Below, in pieces: positions 1-9,080 of a DNA stretch of 64,000 bases. Source of the stretch: an uncultured Clostridia bacterium (GTDB lineage: Bacteria; Bacillota; Clostridia; UBA1381). Each line of letters begins with the position of its first letter. The first letter of the stretch is position 1. Location of the stretch: the NCBI GenBank assembly GCA_947631085.1, contig CANRJY010000003.1, positions 1-64,000 of the forward strand. Direction: 5' to 3'. The notes under the pieces were generated by a model, which saw only the letters and a program-made list of their open reading frames with translations, was not told the DNA's origin and made no database searches. Made by a program: the position numbers and the translations under genes.

Positions 1-77
1 TGGTCGGGATGACAGGATTTGAACCTGCGGCCCTCTGGTCCCAAACCAGATGCGCTACCAAACTGCGCTACATCCCG
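1..77 (-). tRNA. tRNA-Pro (anticodon TGG)
   Basis: Read on the minus strand this forms a full cloverleaf. The acceptor arms CGGGATG (77-71) and CATCCCG (11-5) pair perfectly, the discriminator is A and the CCA end is encoded (3-1). The anticodon stem-loop reads TCTGG-TTTGGGA-CCAGA, giving anticodon TGG, and the T loop GGTTCAAATCC is canonical. It decodes proline CCN codons. A sigma-A-type promoter lies just upstream. Confidence 0.97.
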
Positions 78-123
78 ATAGGCTCTCCTATTCATCACTT
101 CGGCGCGTGCCGACGACTTGATA

Positions 124-152
124 ATAATAGCAAATATTCACGTCATTTTCAA
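124..152 (-). promoter_or_regulatory. Sigma-A promoter of tRNA-Pro
   Basis: On the minus strand TTGAAA (152-147) and TATTAT (129-124) are separated by exactly 17 nt. Transcription would begin near 117, about 40 nt before the mature tRNA. The position and spacing fit a dedicated tRNA promoter. Confidence 0.7.
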
Positions 153-236
153 CTCCGTATATAGGCGTTTACAGCAATATTTTATATAATTTACTCGTAT
201 ATATTACATAATACTCCGTTTTTCTTCGTTTTTCAT

Positions 237-1259
237 TTATTTGCGCTTTTGGGCGCGCATCCGAAAATGACGGAAAAATATGTAAAAAACAAGCAAAATC
301 CCCGCATAGCCGCTTACTCTGTAGAGCGTGTCGATAAGCCTCGAAAAGCCCGCGCCGCTCACGAAAAAGCACACGGCTGCAATAAGCACCGCGGCGGCGA
401 AGCGGCGGCTCGTTTTTTCGGATATTATGTTGATTGCCCCGATACCGTTCGACGCGACGGTGGTGAGGACGGCGAGCAGCATCAGCGCGGAGTAAAATCC
501 TGCAAGAAGGCGACTTTCGCGCAGCGCCATAGTGATCATGGGCATTTCGCCGAGATTTATTTGATCATAGTATATCGAAAGCAGCCCCCACATCAGGAGC
601 AGCATTACGAGCATAGCGAAGCCCGAAGCGAAGCCGGTAAGGTACGCGTCGGAACGCGTTTTGAGCTTCGCGCTCATGGGAACGAGGATCGCTCCGGCGG
701 TGAGCAGGTTGTAGCCCGTATAGCTCGCTCCGGAGACTATCATTTTCGCGGTGTTCAAAAACGCCTGATGCTCCCTGTAGCGCAGCAGGTACAGCGTGCA
801 GACTATACAGCCGAGAACGATGATCCCGCCGAAAACGGCGTTTAATCTGAGCGAGCTTTCGGGACGGACGAGCATCATCACAAGGCAGAAAAGAGCAAGC
901 GTGAGCGCGCCTATAGTCCTGCGTATCCCGAAAAGCTGAAAGCCGAGCTCGCCGCCCGCCGCGAGCATTACGCACAGCACCACAACGGCGAAAAACAGCG
1001 TTGCAAGCTCGACCGCGCGGCAAAGCCCTGTACCCATACTGATTCCGAGAAAGCCTTTATAATCGCGTATATTGAGCGTCACGCACTCGTCGAGCACTAC
1101 GGCGGCGAACAGCCCGAATATGACGGCGGCGAATATTATACCGAACACGCTCATTTTGCCGTAGCGCACAAAAAATCCGACGACCTCCTGCCCCGAAGCA
1201 AACCCCGCGCCGACTATCGCGGCAGTGTACGCCGCGGCGGCGGAAAAAATGTTTTTCAT
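237..1259 (-). CDS. YkvI-family integral membrane protein (putative transporter)
   Basis: A 340-residue very hydrophobic protein with about ten membrane segments. The N-terminus runs directly into a first helix with an AAIVGAGFASGQE motif, the small-residue, broken-helix signature of YkvI proteins, which are distantly related to the APC/LeuT-type amino-acid transporter superfamily. The YkvI family has no proven substrate, so a sodium-coupled amino-acid carrier is only an inference. Length matches the family. It starts at ATG 1259 behind a GGGGTGG Shine-Dalgarno that lies in the 3' arm of a small hairpin (CCACC-GTGG-GGTGG, 1264-1277), so translation may be damped by RNA structure. It stands alone between tRNA-Pro and the zinc-ribbon gene. 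Confidence 0.8.
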   Translation of the reverse strand: MKNIFSAAAAYTAAIVGAGFASGQEVVGFFVRYGKMSVFGIIFAAVIFGLFAAVVLDECVTLNIRDYKGFLGISMGTGLCRAVELATLFFAVVVLCVMLAAGGELGFQLFGIRRTIGALTLALFCLVMMLVRPESSLRLNAVFGGIIVLGCIVCTLYLLRYREHQAFLNTAKMIVSGASYTGYNLLTAGAILVPMSAKLKTRSDAYLTGFASGFAMLVMLLLMWGLLSIYYDQINLGEMPMITMALRESRLLAGFYSALMLLAVLTTVASNGIGAINIISEKTSRRFAAAVLIAAVCFFVSGAGFSRLIDTLYRVSGYAGILLVFYIFFRHFRMRAQKRK

Positions 1260-1426
1260 AAAACCACCCCACGGTGGATTTATATGCGGGGAGGGGAGGA
1301 GGTATGACGAACGACGGACGGAAAATATAGCGGAAATAGCGCGATCGACCTTAAAATTTTATGTGTAATATATCATATAGCTATTATAACTCCGGCTAAC
1401 GGTGTTGGCGCTGCGGAGGGGATTTT

Positions 1427-2164
1427 TTATTTGAATTTTACGCCGTCAACTTCGGCTGTAGTCATTTTGTAGCGTTCATAGTTTTCATTTTCAAACTCTA
1501 TTATAAATATTGCTTTGTGATACGAACCTTCCGGCTTTATCTTCAATCTGCTTGTTTCAACTTTATATCTTAGATTTGTACGTATTATTTTGGTATAGTT
1601 TTCGTCGGTCGATATATCGGCTTCATATCCGATTACGTCAGGCATAAGAGTTTGGCAATATGCCGTGATTTCAAGCCAATTCGGCTCATTTCCGACCGGC
1701 TTATAGTTCTTAGGCATTTCGCCGGAATTAGTGGCGGTTGTTTCATATTGAGCTTGTTGTGATTGTTCTTCTGACAGAGATGAATCCTTCTTTGCAATAT
1801 CAGAGGCTTTATTTGGATTATCAGTCGTTACAGAGAACTTAGATTCCCATGAATCTAACTGCTTTTGAAGATTTGCATTATTTTCCTCTGTTTTCTCTAA
1901 TTTAGACTCCATATCAGATATAACACTATGGTTAAATATCGTACTGACGCCTATGCCTATCAAGAATGATATGATAATAGCTACAATCAGGATAACTTTA
2001 CGTTTTAATTCATTATTTTCTGAATATATAGAATCAATAATATCCGATGTGTTATAAGGAGTCTGTGTTTCAGTTTTTGTTTCTAAATCCAGAGGAACGC
2101 TGTAATCGGGGCATTTTTCACGATTATCACTATAGCGGTTATTACATTTTGGACATTTTTTCAT
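1427..2164 (-). CDS. Zinc-ribbon membrane protein of unknown function
   Basis: I do not recognise a function. The 245-residue protein opens with a zinc-ribbon-like segment (CPKC at residues 4-7, then CPDY at about 18-21), in which the fourth expected cysteine is tyrosine, so metal binding may be weak or need another ligand. A polar linker leads to one membrane helix (about residues 56-77), then a coiled-coil-like stretch rich in E, N, K and Q (about 82-108), a low-complexity S/Q/T-rich linker, and an extracellular C-terminal domain of about 90 residues. The topology suggests a cytoplasmic ribbon and an outside sensor or binding domain. The gene is clearly more AT-rich than its neighbours, which hints at lateral acquisition. 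It has its own AAGGGATGAG-type ribosome site. Confidence 0.65.
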   Translation of the reverse strand: MKKCPKCNNRYSDNREKCPDYSVPLDLETKTETQTPYNTSDIIDSIYSENNELKRKVILIVAIIISFLIGIGVSTIFNHSVISDMESKLEKTEENNANLQKQLDSWESKFSVTTDNPNKASDIAKKDSSLSEEQSQQAQYETTATNSGEMPKNYKPVGNEPNWLEITAYCQTLMPDVIGYEADISTDENYTKIIRTNLRYKVETSRLKIKPEGSYHKAIFIIEFENENYERYKMTTAEVDGVKFK

Positions 2165-2421
2165 GCTTTCTCATCCCTTCTTAATGTATACTAAATAATA
2201 AATTTATTTATAATCCCATTTAAAGGGAATATAAAACTTACTTTGTTATACCTTGTATTTCTTGTTTTAATACTTTGGCTATTTTGTCGTATTTCGCTTG
2301 TCTTAGATATAGTATACCATACAAAAAAGAAAAATGTAAATAAAAATATAAAAAATTCCGTCTATTATCATAAAAAATCCCGCCCATTTTTCAAAACGCC
2401 GCGGCGGGTTCGGCGAAAATT
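2165..2421. other. AT-rich intergenic stretch
   Basis: This gap between the zinc-ribbon gene and the greA terminator is strongly AT-rich up to about 2380, then has a short GC-rich patch (CCCGCCC ... GGCGGG, about 2381-2408) that could form a weak hairpin. A plus-strand open frame from 2243 runs through the greA terminator into the greA gene in antisense and has no homology-like features. I see no gene here. Confidence 0.5.
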
Positions 2422-2457
2422 AAAACAAGCCACCGTATTTTCGTATACGGCAGCTTG
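2422..2457 (-). terminator. Rho-independent terminator of greA
   Basis: On the minus strand the arms CAAGC-TG-CCGTAT and ATACGG-TG-GCTTG pair through two G-U wobbles to give a 13-bp stem, followed by TTTTAATTTT. It lies 20 nt after the greA stop codon. Confidence 0.8.
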
Positions 2458-2476
2458 GTTTCGGTTTTATTTAATT

Positions 2477-2950
2477 TTATTTCTCTATCGCCACTATTTT
2501 AATATCCAGCGGGCCGTTCGGCGTTATTGCCTGGACGGTTTCGCCCACCGCGTGGTTCAAACACGCCGCGCCTATGGGGGACTCGTATGAGATCTTGTTC
2601 TTGTACGGATCCGCTTCGGTCGAGCCTACTATTGTGTATTGATCCTCTGTTCCGAAAATTTCCAGCGTCAGCTTTGAGCCGAGCGTTACTATATCCGATT
2701 TGATGTCCTCCGCGTCTATGACGTTCGCGTATTTGAGCATCGTCTCTATTTGGCTGATCCTCGATTCGACCTCCGCCTGCTCCTTTTTCGCCTCGTCGTA
2801 TTCCGCGTTCTCCGAAAGGTCGCCGAAGGAGCGCGCCTCCTTTATTTTTGCGCTTACCTCCTTACGGGTTACGTTTTTGAGCGTGTCAAGCTCCTGCTCG
2901 AGCTCCGCCTTGCCGTCCCGCGTTAAAATGTATTCTTTGTTTTCCGCCAT
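2477..2950 (-). CDS. greA: Transcription elongation factor GreA
   Basis: GreA rescues backtracked RNA polymerase by stimulating cleavage of the extruded RNA 3' end in the secondary channel. The protein has the standard two-part layout: an N-terminal antiparallel coiled coil whose tip carries the GDLSENAEYDEAK motif with the acidic residues that coordinate the catalytic magnesium, then a C-terminal FKBP-like domain ending in a typical VAIEK. Its length of 157 residues is normal. I place the start at ATG 2950 (MAENKEY), because the AAAGAGAG ribosome site lies about 9 nt upstream; the longer frame would need a TTG at 2959. It is a single-gene unit with its own promoter and terminator. Confidence 0.96.
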   Translation of the reverse strand: MAENKEYILTRDGKAELEQELDTLKNVTRKEVSAKIKEARSFGDLSENAEYDEAKKEQAEVESRISQIETMLKYANVIDAEDIKSDIVTLGSKLTLEIFGTEDQYTIVGSTEADPYKNKISYESPIGAACLNHAVGETVQAITPNGPLDIKIVAIEK

Positions 2951-2990
2951 TTTACACAACTCTCTTTCATACTAAAAATTTAACGGTTAC

Positions 2991-3019
2991 ATTATACAAT
3001 CTTTCCCTTAACTTGTCAA
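2991..3019 (-). promoter_or_regulatory. Sigma-A promoter of greA
   Basis: On the minus strand TTGACA (3019-3014) and TATAAT (2996-2991) are both exact consensus and are spaced by 17 nt. Transcription would start near 2984, about 34 nt before the greA ATG. Confidence 0.9.
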
Positions 3020-3073
3020 CCTTTTAAAAATTAAATAAATTGTTAAATTTTCATAAATTTTCATAAAAAGGCT

Positions 3074-3101
3074 TTTACTTTTCGAAGAAGTGTGATATAA
3101 T
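3074..3101 (+). promoter_or_regulatory. Extended -10 promoter upstream of yicC
   Basis: TGATATAAT (3093-3101) is an exact extended -10 (TG-N-TATAAT), with a weak -35 TTTACT 16 nt upstream. The 11-mer around it, TGTGATATAAT, recurs before alr at 37700-37710. It would head the yicC-remA-gmk-rpoZ-priA run. Confidence 0.7.
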
Positions 3102-3152
3102 GATAAAATAATGGGCAATTATTGCCTAATATGCTTGAAAAAGGGTGAAGAA

Positions 3153-4031
3153 ATGCTGAAAAGTATGACCGGCTACGGCAGACGCGAAGCCGTTACCGGA
3201 GGTAAAAAAATTCTCGTCGAGATAAAATCCGTCAATCACAGATTTTCGGATTACAGTATCAAAGTGCCGCGTCATCTCGGTTTTTTGGAGGATAACGTCA
3301 GAAAATACGCATCGGAGTTTATCACGCGCGGCAAGGTGGATATTTTTGTGAGCGTGGAGAGCTTCGAGGAGGCGGACAAGGATATTATTCTGAACGCCGA
3401 GCTTGCGAAAAATTACATAGACGCGCTCAAGGAGCTGCGCGATAAATTCGGTCTGACGGACGATATTTCCGTTTCAAGTGTCGCGAGGTATACCGACATA
3501 TTCAAAACCGAGCGCCGCGAGGAGGATCAGGAGGCGGTGTGGCAGCTCGTGAAAAGCGTCATAAGCGAGGCTATGTCCGACTTTACCGCGATGCGCGAGC
3601 GCGAGGGAGAGCGCATAGAGAAGGATCTGCGCGCGCGGATAGAGTATATCAGGGAACTTACGCAAAAGGTTGACGAGCGCTCGCCGCGGACTGTTGCGGA
3701 GTATCAGGAAAAGCTCTACGCGAAAATCAAGGAGCTGCTCGGCGAACGCGATATAGACGACGCGAGAATACTGACCGAGGTAGCGATCTTCGCCGACAAG
3801 GTCGCGGTAAACGAGGAAACGGTAAGACTCGCGAGCCACGCCGAGGAATTTTACGAGATAATAAATTCCGGCGAGCCCGCGGGACGAAAGCTCGATTTCC
3901 TCATTCAGGAGATAAACCGCGAGGTAAACACGATAGGCTCGAAGGCGAGCGACATAGAGATCGCGAAAATCGTGGTTACATTAAAGGGCGAGATAGAAAA
4001 GCTGAGAGAACAGATACAAAACATTGAGTGA
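3153..4031 (+). CDS. yicC: YicC/YloC-family endoribonuclease
   Basis: A 292-residue protein starting MLKSMTGYGR, the hallmark of the YicC/YloC family, and ending with the conserved EINREVNTIGSKASD helix and EIEKLREQIQN tail. Members are oligomeric endoribonucleases involved in RNA turnover; E. coli YicC affects sRNA decay. The conserved ends and the length fit an intact gene. I chose ATG 3153, 3 nt after an AAGGGTGAAG ribosome site; a longer frame from 3111 adds residues not seen in the family. In Firmicutes this gene usually precedes remA and gmk, as here, 6 nt before remA. Confidence 0.92.
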   Translation: MLKSMTGYGRREAVTGGKKILVEIKSVNHRFSDYSIKVPRHLGFLEDNVRKYASEFITRGKVDIFVSVESFEEADKDIILNAELAKNYIDALKELRDKFGLTDDISVSSVARYTDIFKTERREEDQEAVWQLVKSVISEAMSDFTAMREREGERIEKDLRARIEYIRELTQKVDERSPRTVAEYQEKLYAKIKELLGERDIDDARILTEVAIFADKVAVNEETVRLASHAEEFYEIINSGEPAGRKLDFLIQEINREVNTIGSKASDIEIAKIVVTLKGEIEKLREQIQNIE

Positions 4032-4037
4032 GGAATT

Positions 4038-4289
4038 ATGAAACTGATTAACATAGGATTCGGAAACATGGTTTCGGCTGAGAGGGTGATCGCGGTGATA
4101 AGCCCCGAATCCGCGCCGATAAAGCGTATGATACGCGAGGCGGAGGACGCGGGCGCTCTTGTAAACGCGACCTACGGCAGGAAAACAAAATCCGTAATAA
4201 TAACCGATTCGGGACATATAATATTATCCGCGATGCAGCCCGAAACGATATCGGGACGGCTCGGCGGCGGGGAGGCGAAGGACGAATGA
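4038..4289 (+). CDS. remA: RemA-family DNA-binding regulator (DUF370)
   Basis: An 83-residue protein with the family start [12 protein letters not shown] and the conserved blocks [16 protein letters not shown] and [18 protein letters not shown]. In Bacillus subtilis RemA forms ring-shaped oligomers and activates matrix and osmoprotection genes. Here the targets are unknown, and in clostridia the gene is kept mainly as part of the yicC-remA-gmk-rpoZ block. Its last codons overlap the gmk start by 4 nt, so the two are probably translationally coupled. Confidence 0.9.
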   Translation: MKLINIGFGNMVSAERVIAVISPESAPIKRMIREAEDAGALVNATYGRKTKSVIITDSGHIILSAMQPETISGRLGGGEAKDE

Positions 4290-4882
4290 CGAGAGGAATA
4301 CTGTTTATTGTGTCGGGACCCGCGGGAACGGGCAAGGGTACGATCTGTGAAAGACTGCTCGAGACGGAAAACGTATTTTTGTCTGTATCGAGCACAACGC
4401 GCGATATGCGTAAAAACGAGGTCGCGGGAAAGACGTACAATTATATTTCGGTCGAGGAATTTGAAAGCCTTATCGCCGAGGACGAAATGCTCGAATACGC
4501 GGTGTATAACGGCAACTACTACGGCACGCCGCGCCGCGCGGTGGAAAAGGAGCTCGAGGCGGGCAGGAACGTCATTCTTGAGATAGAGGCGCAGGGCGCT
4601 ATGAAGGTGAAATCGAAATTCCCTGAGGCTGTTCTGATATTCGTAACGCCGCCGTCGATAAAGGAGCTCAGAAAACGCCTTGTCGAACGCGGACGCGAAA
4701 CGGAGGAACAGATAGAGGAACGTATCGAAACGGCGAAATGGGAGCTGCGTCAGGCAGACAAATACGCGCATATACTTGTAAACGACGATCTTGACGCATG
4801 CGTCGCGGAGGTTGCGGAAATATTCCGCAAAACGACGGATGAAAGAAACCACATAGAAAACTTATTGAGGGAAATATATTAA
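4286..4882 (+). CDS. gmk: Guanylate kinase
   Basis: It phosphorylates GMP to GDP with ATP in the cytoplasm, an essential step in GTP supply. The P-loop is [10 protein letters not shown] (about residues 9-18), the GMP-binding part is seen in [19 protein letters not shown] and [13 protein letters not shown], and the lid region is [15 protein letters not shown]. The length of 198 residues is typical. It overlaps remA by 4 nt and is followed by rpoZ 14 nt downstream. Confidence 0.97.
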   Translation: MTRGILFIVSGPAGTGKGTICERLLETENVFLSVSSTTRDMRKNEVAGKTYNYISVEEFESLIAEDEMLEYAVYNGNYYGTPRRAVEKELEAGRNVILEIEAQGAMKVKSKFPEAVLIFVTPPSIKELRKRLVERGRETEEQIEERIETAKWELRQADKYAHILVNDDLDACVAEVAEIFRKTTDERNHIENLLREIY

Positions 4883-4896
4883 GGAGGACGAAGGTT

Positions 4897-5217
4897 ATGA
4901 TGATAGAACCAGGAATTACGGAGCTGTCAAAGTGCGTTGACAGCCGTTACACGCTAGTCGCGATGGCCGCGAAAAGAGCGCGGATGATAGGCAGTCAGGA
5001 GCATGGCGAGGATTATGTGGCTCCCGTTGAGAAGCCCGTGTCGATCGCGGCGCGCGAGATTGCCGAGGGCAAGGTAGGATTCGTCCGCTCGGAGAGAATT
5101 GCAAACTCGAGCGCGAAAAAAGCCGATGAAGAAATCATTTCCGAGGATACTGAGGCTCCGGTAATTGACGCGGAAGAGTCGTCCGACAGCGGCGACGAAG
5201 AAACAGAGGAAGCGTAA
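4897..5217 (+). CDS. rpoZ: DNA-directed RNA polymerase omega subunit
   Basis: Omega helps fold and attach the beta-prime subunit. The N-terminal half has the family pattern ITELSKCVDSRYTLVAMAAKRARMI, with the conserved R-Y-x-L-V and K-R-A-R-x-I contacts. The remaining residues form an acidic low-complexity tail (EEIISEDTEAPVIDAEE and on), longer than in many species, giving 106 residues. AAGGAGG sits about 10 nt before ATG 4897; a second ATG follows at 4900. The stop codon directly abuts the priA start. Confidence 0.92.
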   Translation: MMIEPGITELSKCVDSRYTLVAMAAKRARMIGSQEHGEDYVAPVEKPVSIAAREIAEGKVGFVRSERIANSSAKKADEEIISEDTEAPVIDAEESSDSGDEETEEA

Positions 5218-7653
5218 TTGATTGCGAAAACTATTGTCGATTACCGCTCAAAGCAGGTTGACAGAGCGTTCGATTATCTCGTTCCGCCGGAGATGGAGGA
5301 ACAAATTACCGTCGGAAGCAGAGTTATAGTCCCGTTTTCCGGCGCGAACAGACCGGTCGAGGGCTTTTGCGTGGGCTTGTCGGAGGAAAGCGAAGCGGAG
5401 AATTTAAAGTCCGTGCTTATGATCGCCGACGACATAACGGCGTTCGACGAGAAAATGCTTGAAACGATAGAATGGATGCACGAGCGGTATCTGACAAGCT
5501 ACATTGATTTGATCCACGCCGTAGTTCCCGCGGGAACGGCGATAAAAAGCGAGGAATGGCTCGTGTTGGGCGAGGCGAGAGAGGAACGCTCCGAAACGCG
5601 CAGGCGGATAATCGGCGTATTGACCGATAACGGCGGCGGCATCGAGAGCGGCGCGCTTTACGCTATGTTTGAAAACGACGTCCGCGCCGTTGTGAGGGCT
5701 ATGGTAAAAAACGGCTCGCTGAAACGCGAATACCGTAGGCACAGAAATGTGAAAGATAAAACTATACGCGCGGTGAGACTTTCCGTATCGGTCGAGGACG
5801 CCGAAAGAGAAGCGGAAAAGCTCGCGAAACGCGCGCCCGTGCAGGCGAGAATGCTCGATATCCTCTGCGGCGGCGAGTTTATCGCTATGGCGGATCTGAT
5901 AAGATTTTTCGAAGGTTCGCACAGCGCCGTTACCGCTCTTTGTAAAAAGGGATTGGCGGAATGCTTCGATAAGGTTATAAGCCGCGATGATCCGCTCCCG
6001 AAGTTTATAAAGCGCGGCAAAAGCCTTACCCCGACAGAGGAGCAGGCGGCGGCGATAGCGGAAATTTCGGCGGCTGTCGAAAGCGGAAAATACGAGGGAT
6101 TCGTGCTTCACGGTGTTACGGGAAGCGGCAAAACCGAGGTTTTCATGCAGGCGATAAGCCGCGCGGCGGAGCTTGGCAAGGGCGCGATTGTACTCGTGCC
6201 GGAAATATCGCTCACGCCGCAGATGGTGTCGCGGTTTTTATCGCGTTTCGGAGACAGGGTGGCGGTGTTCCACAGCAGACTGTCGCAGGGCGAGCGGTAC
6301 GAACAATGGAAAAGGATAAAGACCGGCGGTGCGGATATAGTTATCGGCGCGAGAAGCGCTGTTTTCGCTCCGCTTAGAGATATAGGAATAATCATAGTTG
6401 ACGAGGAGCATTCGGAAACGTATAAATCCGAAATGACTCCGCGCTATCAGGCAAAGGAGGTCGCGCGTTTTCGGGCGGAACGCTGCGGCGCGGCGTTGGT
6501 TCTCGCTTCGGCAACTCCGTCGATCGAGACGTACTACGCGGCGGAGCGGGGCGAGTATAAAATGCTCAAAATGCGTAACCGCTACAACCTCAACAAGATG
6601 CCCGAAATAGCGATAGTCGATATGCGCTCGGAGCTTGCGCGCGGAAACAGAAGCATGTTTTCAAAGCTTCTAAGATGTGAGATAGAAAAAAACCTCGCAA
6701 ACGGCGAGCAGACCATACTGTTCCTTAACAGGCGCGGCTATTCGACGTTCGTGTCGTGCCGAAGCTGCGGCTATGTCGCGGAATGTCCGAATTGCAGCAT
6801 ATCGCTTACGTATCACAAATACGACAACAGGCTGAGATGCCACTACTGCGGTCACACCGCGCCGGTGTATACGACGTGTCCCGTATGCGGCAGCCCGTAT
6901 ATACGCTTTTTCGGCGGCGGCACGCAGAGAGTGGACGACGAAATAAAGCGGATCTTCCCGAACGTGTCAACGATCCGCATGGACGTGGACACGACGGGAA
7001 AGAAGCAGTCGCACGAAAAAATTTTAGAGAAATTCGAAAAGGAAAAGATAGATATTTTGATTGGCACGCAGATGGTGTCGAAGGGACTGGACTTTGAAAA
7101 CGTAACGCTTGTCGGAGTTGTGTCGGCTGACACGATGCTCCATCTGCACGATTTCAGAAGCGGCGAGAAAACGTTCGATATGCTCGAGCAGGTCTCGGGC
7201 AGAGCCGGACGCGGCGGCAAGACGGGCAGGGCGGTGATCCAGACGTACAGCCCCGAAAACGAGGCGGTGAGCCTTGTAACTGCTCACGCGTACGAGGAAT
7301 TTTACCGATATGAGCTGAACGAGCGAAGGCTTATGCGCTATCCGCCGTTCTGCGATATGATAAGCGTGAATTTCCAAAGCGATAATGAGGAAGCGGTAAA
7401 GAACGCGGCGAATTACTTTTTGTCGCAAATGGGAGACTTATCGGCAACGGGACAGAACATACAGGTTTTGGGACCGATCCCGTCGATGATTTCAAAGATA
7501 AAGAACAAATATAGGTGGCAGATAATAATAAAATGCGATGACGACGACGGCTTAAACGAAAACCTTATGCGCGCCGAAGCCGCGTGCAGAAGCGAAAAGA
7601 GCCTGCAATCGGTAGCGATAGTAATAGACAAATCGCCTAATTCGATTTATTAG
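5218..7653 (+). CDS. priA: Primosomal protein N' (PriA replication-restart helicase)
   Basis: PriA binds stalled or repaired forks, unwinds the lagging arm and reloads the replicative helicase. The 811-residue protein has the N-terminal DNA-binding region, a helicase core with Walker A GVTGSGKT (299-306) and DEEH box (395-398), a zinc-binding insert with eight cysteines (about 514-560, [13 protein letters not shown] ... CHYCGHT ... CPVC) and the C-terminal helicase lobe with the [10 protein letters not shown] motif. The start is TTG 5218, immediately after the rpoZ TAA, which suggests re-initiation by ribosomes ending rpoZ. All key motifs are intact. Confidence 0.96.
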   Translation: MIAKTIVDYRSKQVDRAFDYLVPPEMEEQITVGSRVIVPFSGANRPVEGFCVGLSEESEAENLKSVLMIADDITAFDEKMLETIEWMHERYLTSYIDLIHAVVPAGTAIKSEEWLVLGEAREERSETRRRIIGVLTDNGGGIESGALYAMFENDVRAVVRAMVKNGSLKREYRRHRNVKDKTIRAVRLSVSVEDAEREAEKLAKRAPVQARMLDILCGGEFIAMADLIRFFEGSHSAVTALCKKGLAECFDKVISRDDPLPKFIKRGKSLTPTEEQAAAIAEISAAVESGKYEGFVLHGVTGSGKTEVFMQAISRAAELGKGAIVLVPEISLTPQMVSRFLSRFGDRVAVFHSRLSQGERYEQWKRIKTGGADIVIGARSAVFAPLRDIGIIIVDEEHSETYKSEMTPRYQAKEVARFRAERCGAALVLASATPSIETYYAAERGEYKMLKMRNRYNLNKMPEIAIVDMRSELARGNRSMFSKLLRCEIEKNLANGEQTILFLNRRGYSTFVSCRSCGYVAECPNCSISLTYHKYDNRLRCHYCGHTAPVYTTCPVCGSPYIRFFGGGTQRVDDEIKRIFPNVSTIRMDVDTTGKKQSHEKILEKFEKEKIDILIGTQMVSKGLDFENVTLVGVVSADTMLHLHDFRSGEKTFDMLEQVSGRAGRGGKTGRAVIQTYSPENEAVSLVTAHAYEEFYRYELNERRLMRYPPFCDMISVNFQSDNEEAVKNAANYFLSQMGDLSATGQNIQVLGPIPSMISKIKNKYRWQIIIKCDDDDGLNENLMRAEAACRSEKSLQSVAIVIDKSPNSIY

Positions 7654-7666
7654 GAGGAAACAAATC

Positions 7667-8122
7667 ATGGCAATACGCGAAATCAGAACAAGAGGCGACG
7701 AAATTCTGTCGAAGAGATGCAAGGAGGTCAAAAACTTTGACAACAAGCTCCATATCCTTCTCGACGATATGTACGAAACTTTAAAGCTCAACAACGGCGT
7801 AGGACTTGCCGCGCCGCAGGTGGGCATTTTGAAGCGCGCCGCCGTAATTGATATAGGCGACGGATTGATAGAACTTATAAATCCGGAAATACTCGAACAA
7901 AGCGGCAGTCAGATAGCCTCGGAGGGGTGTCTGAGCGTCCCAAATGTTTGGGGTGAGGTCGAGCGTCCTAAAAAGGTGACGGTCAAAGCACAGGACAGAG
8001 ACGGACGGTGGTTTAAAATCACCGGCGAGGAATTGCTCGCGCGCGCCATGTGCCACGAAATAGAGCACCTTGACGGCAAGCTGTTCTTGGAGCGCGTTAT
8101 AAGATTTGTGGATCAGGACTAA
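7667..8122 (+). CDS. def: Peptide deformylase
   Basis: It removes the formyl group from the N-terminal methionine of new proteins. The three family motifs are present: [17 protein letters not shown] with metal ligand C88, and HEIEHLDG with H130, catalytic E131 and H134. The length of 151 residues matches the type-1 enzyme. It starts at ATG 7667 after a strong AGGAGG and is followed 9 nt later by fmt, the enzyme that adds the formyl group to initiator tRNA. Confidence 0.97.
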   Translation: MAIREIRTRGDEILSKRCKEVKNFDNKLHILLDDMYETLKLNNGVGLAAPQVGILKRAAVIDIGDGLIELINPEILEQSGSQIASEGCLSVPNVWGEVERPKKVTVKAQDRDGRWFKITGEELLARAMCHEIEHLDGKLFLERVIRFVDQD

Positions 8123-8131
8123 GGTGATTTA

Positions 8132-9070
8132 ATGAGAATATTATTTATGGGAACGCCCGATTTCGCGGCGGCTTCGCTTAACGCCATGCTTGACGCGGGA
8201 TTTGACGTTGTGGGCGCGGTGTCGCAGCCGGATAAGCCGAAGGGCAGAGGTCATAAGCTGCAGCCGACGGAGGTAAAAATAGCCGCCGAGGCGGCGGGTG
8301 TGACGGTGTATCAGCCTGAGAAGCTCAGAAACGGCGAGCTTATGCCGATTTTGGACGAGCTAAAACCAGATATGATAGTCGTCACCGCGTACGGAAAAAT
8401 ATTGCCGGAATATATACTCGACTATCCGAAATACGGCTGTATAAACGTTCACGCGTCGCTTCTGCCGAAATACAGAGGCGCGGCTCCCATTCAGTGGGCT
8501 GTTATAAACGGCGAAAAAACAACGGGCGTTACGACAATGCTCATGGATAAGGGCGTTGACACGGGCGATATGCTTTTAAAGGAGGAAACGGAGATAGGCG
8601 AGTACGAAACCGCCGAGGAGCTTTTTGAAAGACTTGCCGAAATAGGCGGCAGACTGCTCGTTAAGACGATAAACTCGATCGACGATATCGTCCCCGAAAA
8701 GCAAAATCATGAAAAAAGCACCCACGCGCGCATGATAAGCCGCGAGGACGGTCTTATCGACTGGAAAAAATCGTCCGCCGAAATTACGAAGCTCGTTTGC
8801 GGCATGAATTCGTGGCCGCTTGCATATACAACCTATAAGGGTGAAATACTTAAAATTGTAACCGCGAAAAAAGCCGAAAAAGGTGAAAAAGGTGAAAAAG
8901 GTGAGCCGGGTAAAATTTTGTCGCTTGACAAGGGAAAGGGCTTGAAGGTCGCGGCGGGAGACGGCGCGGTATATATCGAAACGGCGCAGTTCCCGGGAAG
9001 CAGAAAAATGAGCGTCGAGGACTACGCGCGCGGTCATGAGATAGAGATAGGCGCTGTTCTCGGCGGGTAA
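8132..9070 (+). CDS. fmt: Methionyl-tRNA formyltransferase
   Basis: It transfers a formyl group from 10-formyltetrahydrofolate to Met-tRNA(fMet). The N-terminal Rossmann-like catalytic domain begins MRILFMGTPDFAA and carries the HASLLPKYRGAAPIQWAVINGE block with the catalytic N-H-D set (D in DKGVDTGD). The C-terminal tRNA-binding domain has an unusual internal GEK triplet repeat at residues 249-257, in a surface loop where relatives have a short linker. The total of 312 residues is normal. Confidence 0.96.
   Translation: MRILFMGTPDFAAASLNAMLDAGFDVVGAVSQPDKPKGRGHKLQPTEVKIAAEAAGVTVYQPEKLRNGELMPILDELKPDMIVVTAYGKILPEYILDYPKYGCINVHASLLPKYRGAAPIQWAVINGEKTTGVTTMLMDKGVDTGDMLLKEETEIGEYETAEELFERLAEIGGRLLVKTINSIDDIVPEKQNHEKSTHARMISREDGLIDWKKSSAEITKLVCGMNSWPLAYTTYKGEILKIVTAKKAEKGEKGEKGEPGKILSLDKGKGLKVAAGDGAVYIETAQFPGSRKMSVEDYARGHEIEIGAVLGG
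8876..8902 (+). repeat. Three-copy 9-nt tandem repeat inside fmt
   Basis: The unit GAAAAAGGT occurs three times without a change and encodes collagen-like EKG-EKG-EKG, followed by EPG. Being a multiple of three it can expand or shrink by slippage without breaking the reading frame. Confidence 0.9.
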
Positions 9071-9080
9071 AGGAGAAAAT

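Noticed and set aside
249-845. Plus-strand frame opposite the ykvI-type gene
   Set aside because: Antisense shadow of a hydrophobic coding region; the minus-strand product has clear family features.
2243-2590. Plus-strand frame of 115 codons beside greA
   Set aside because: It passes through the greA terminator and runs antisense into greA; no ribosome site and low-complexity translation.
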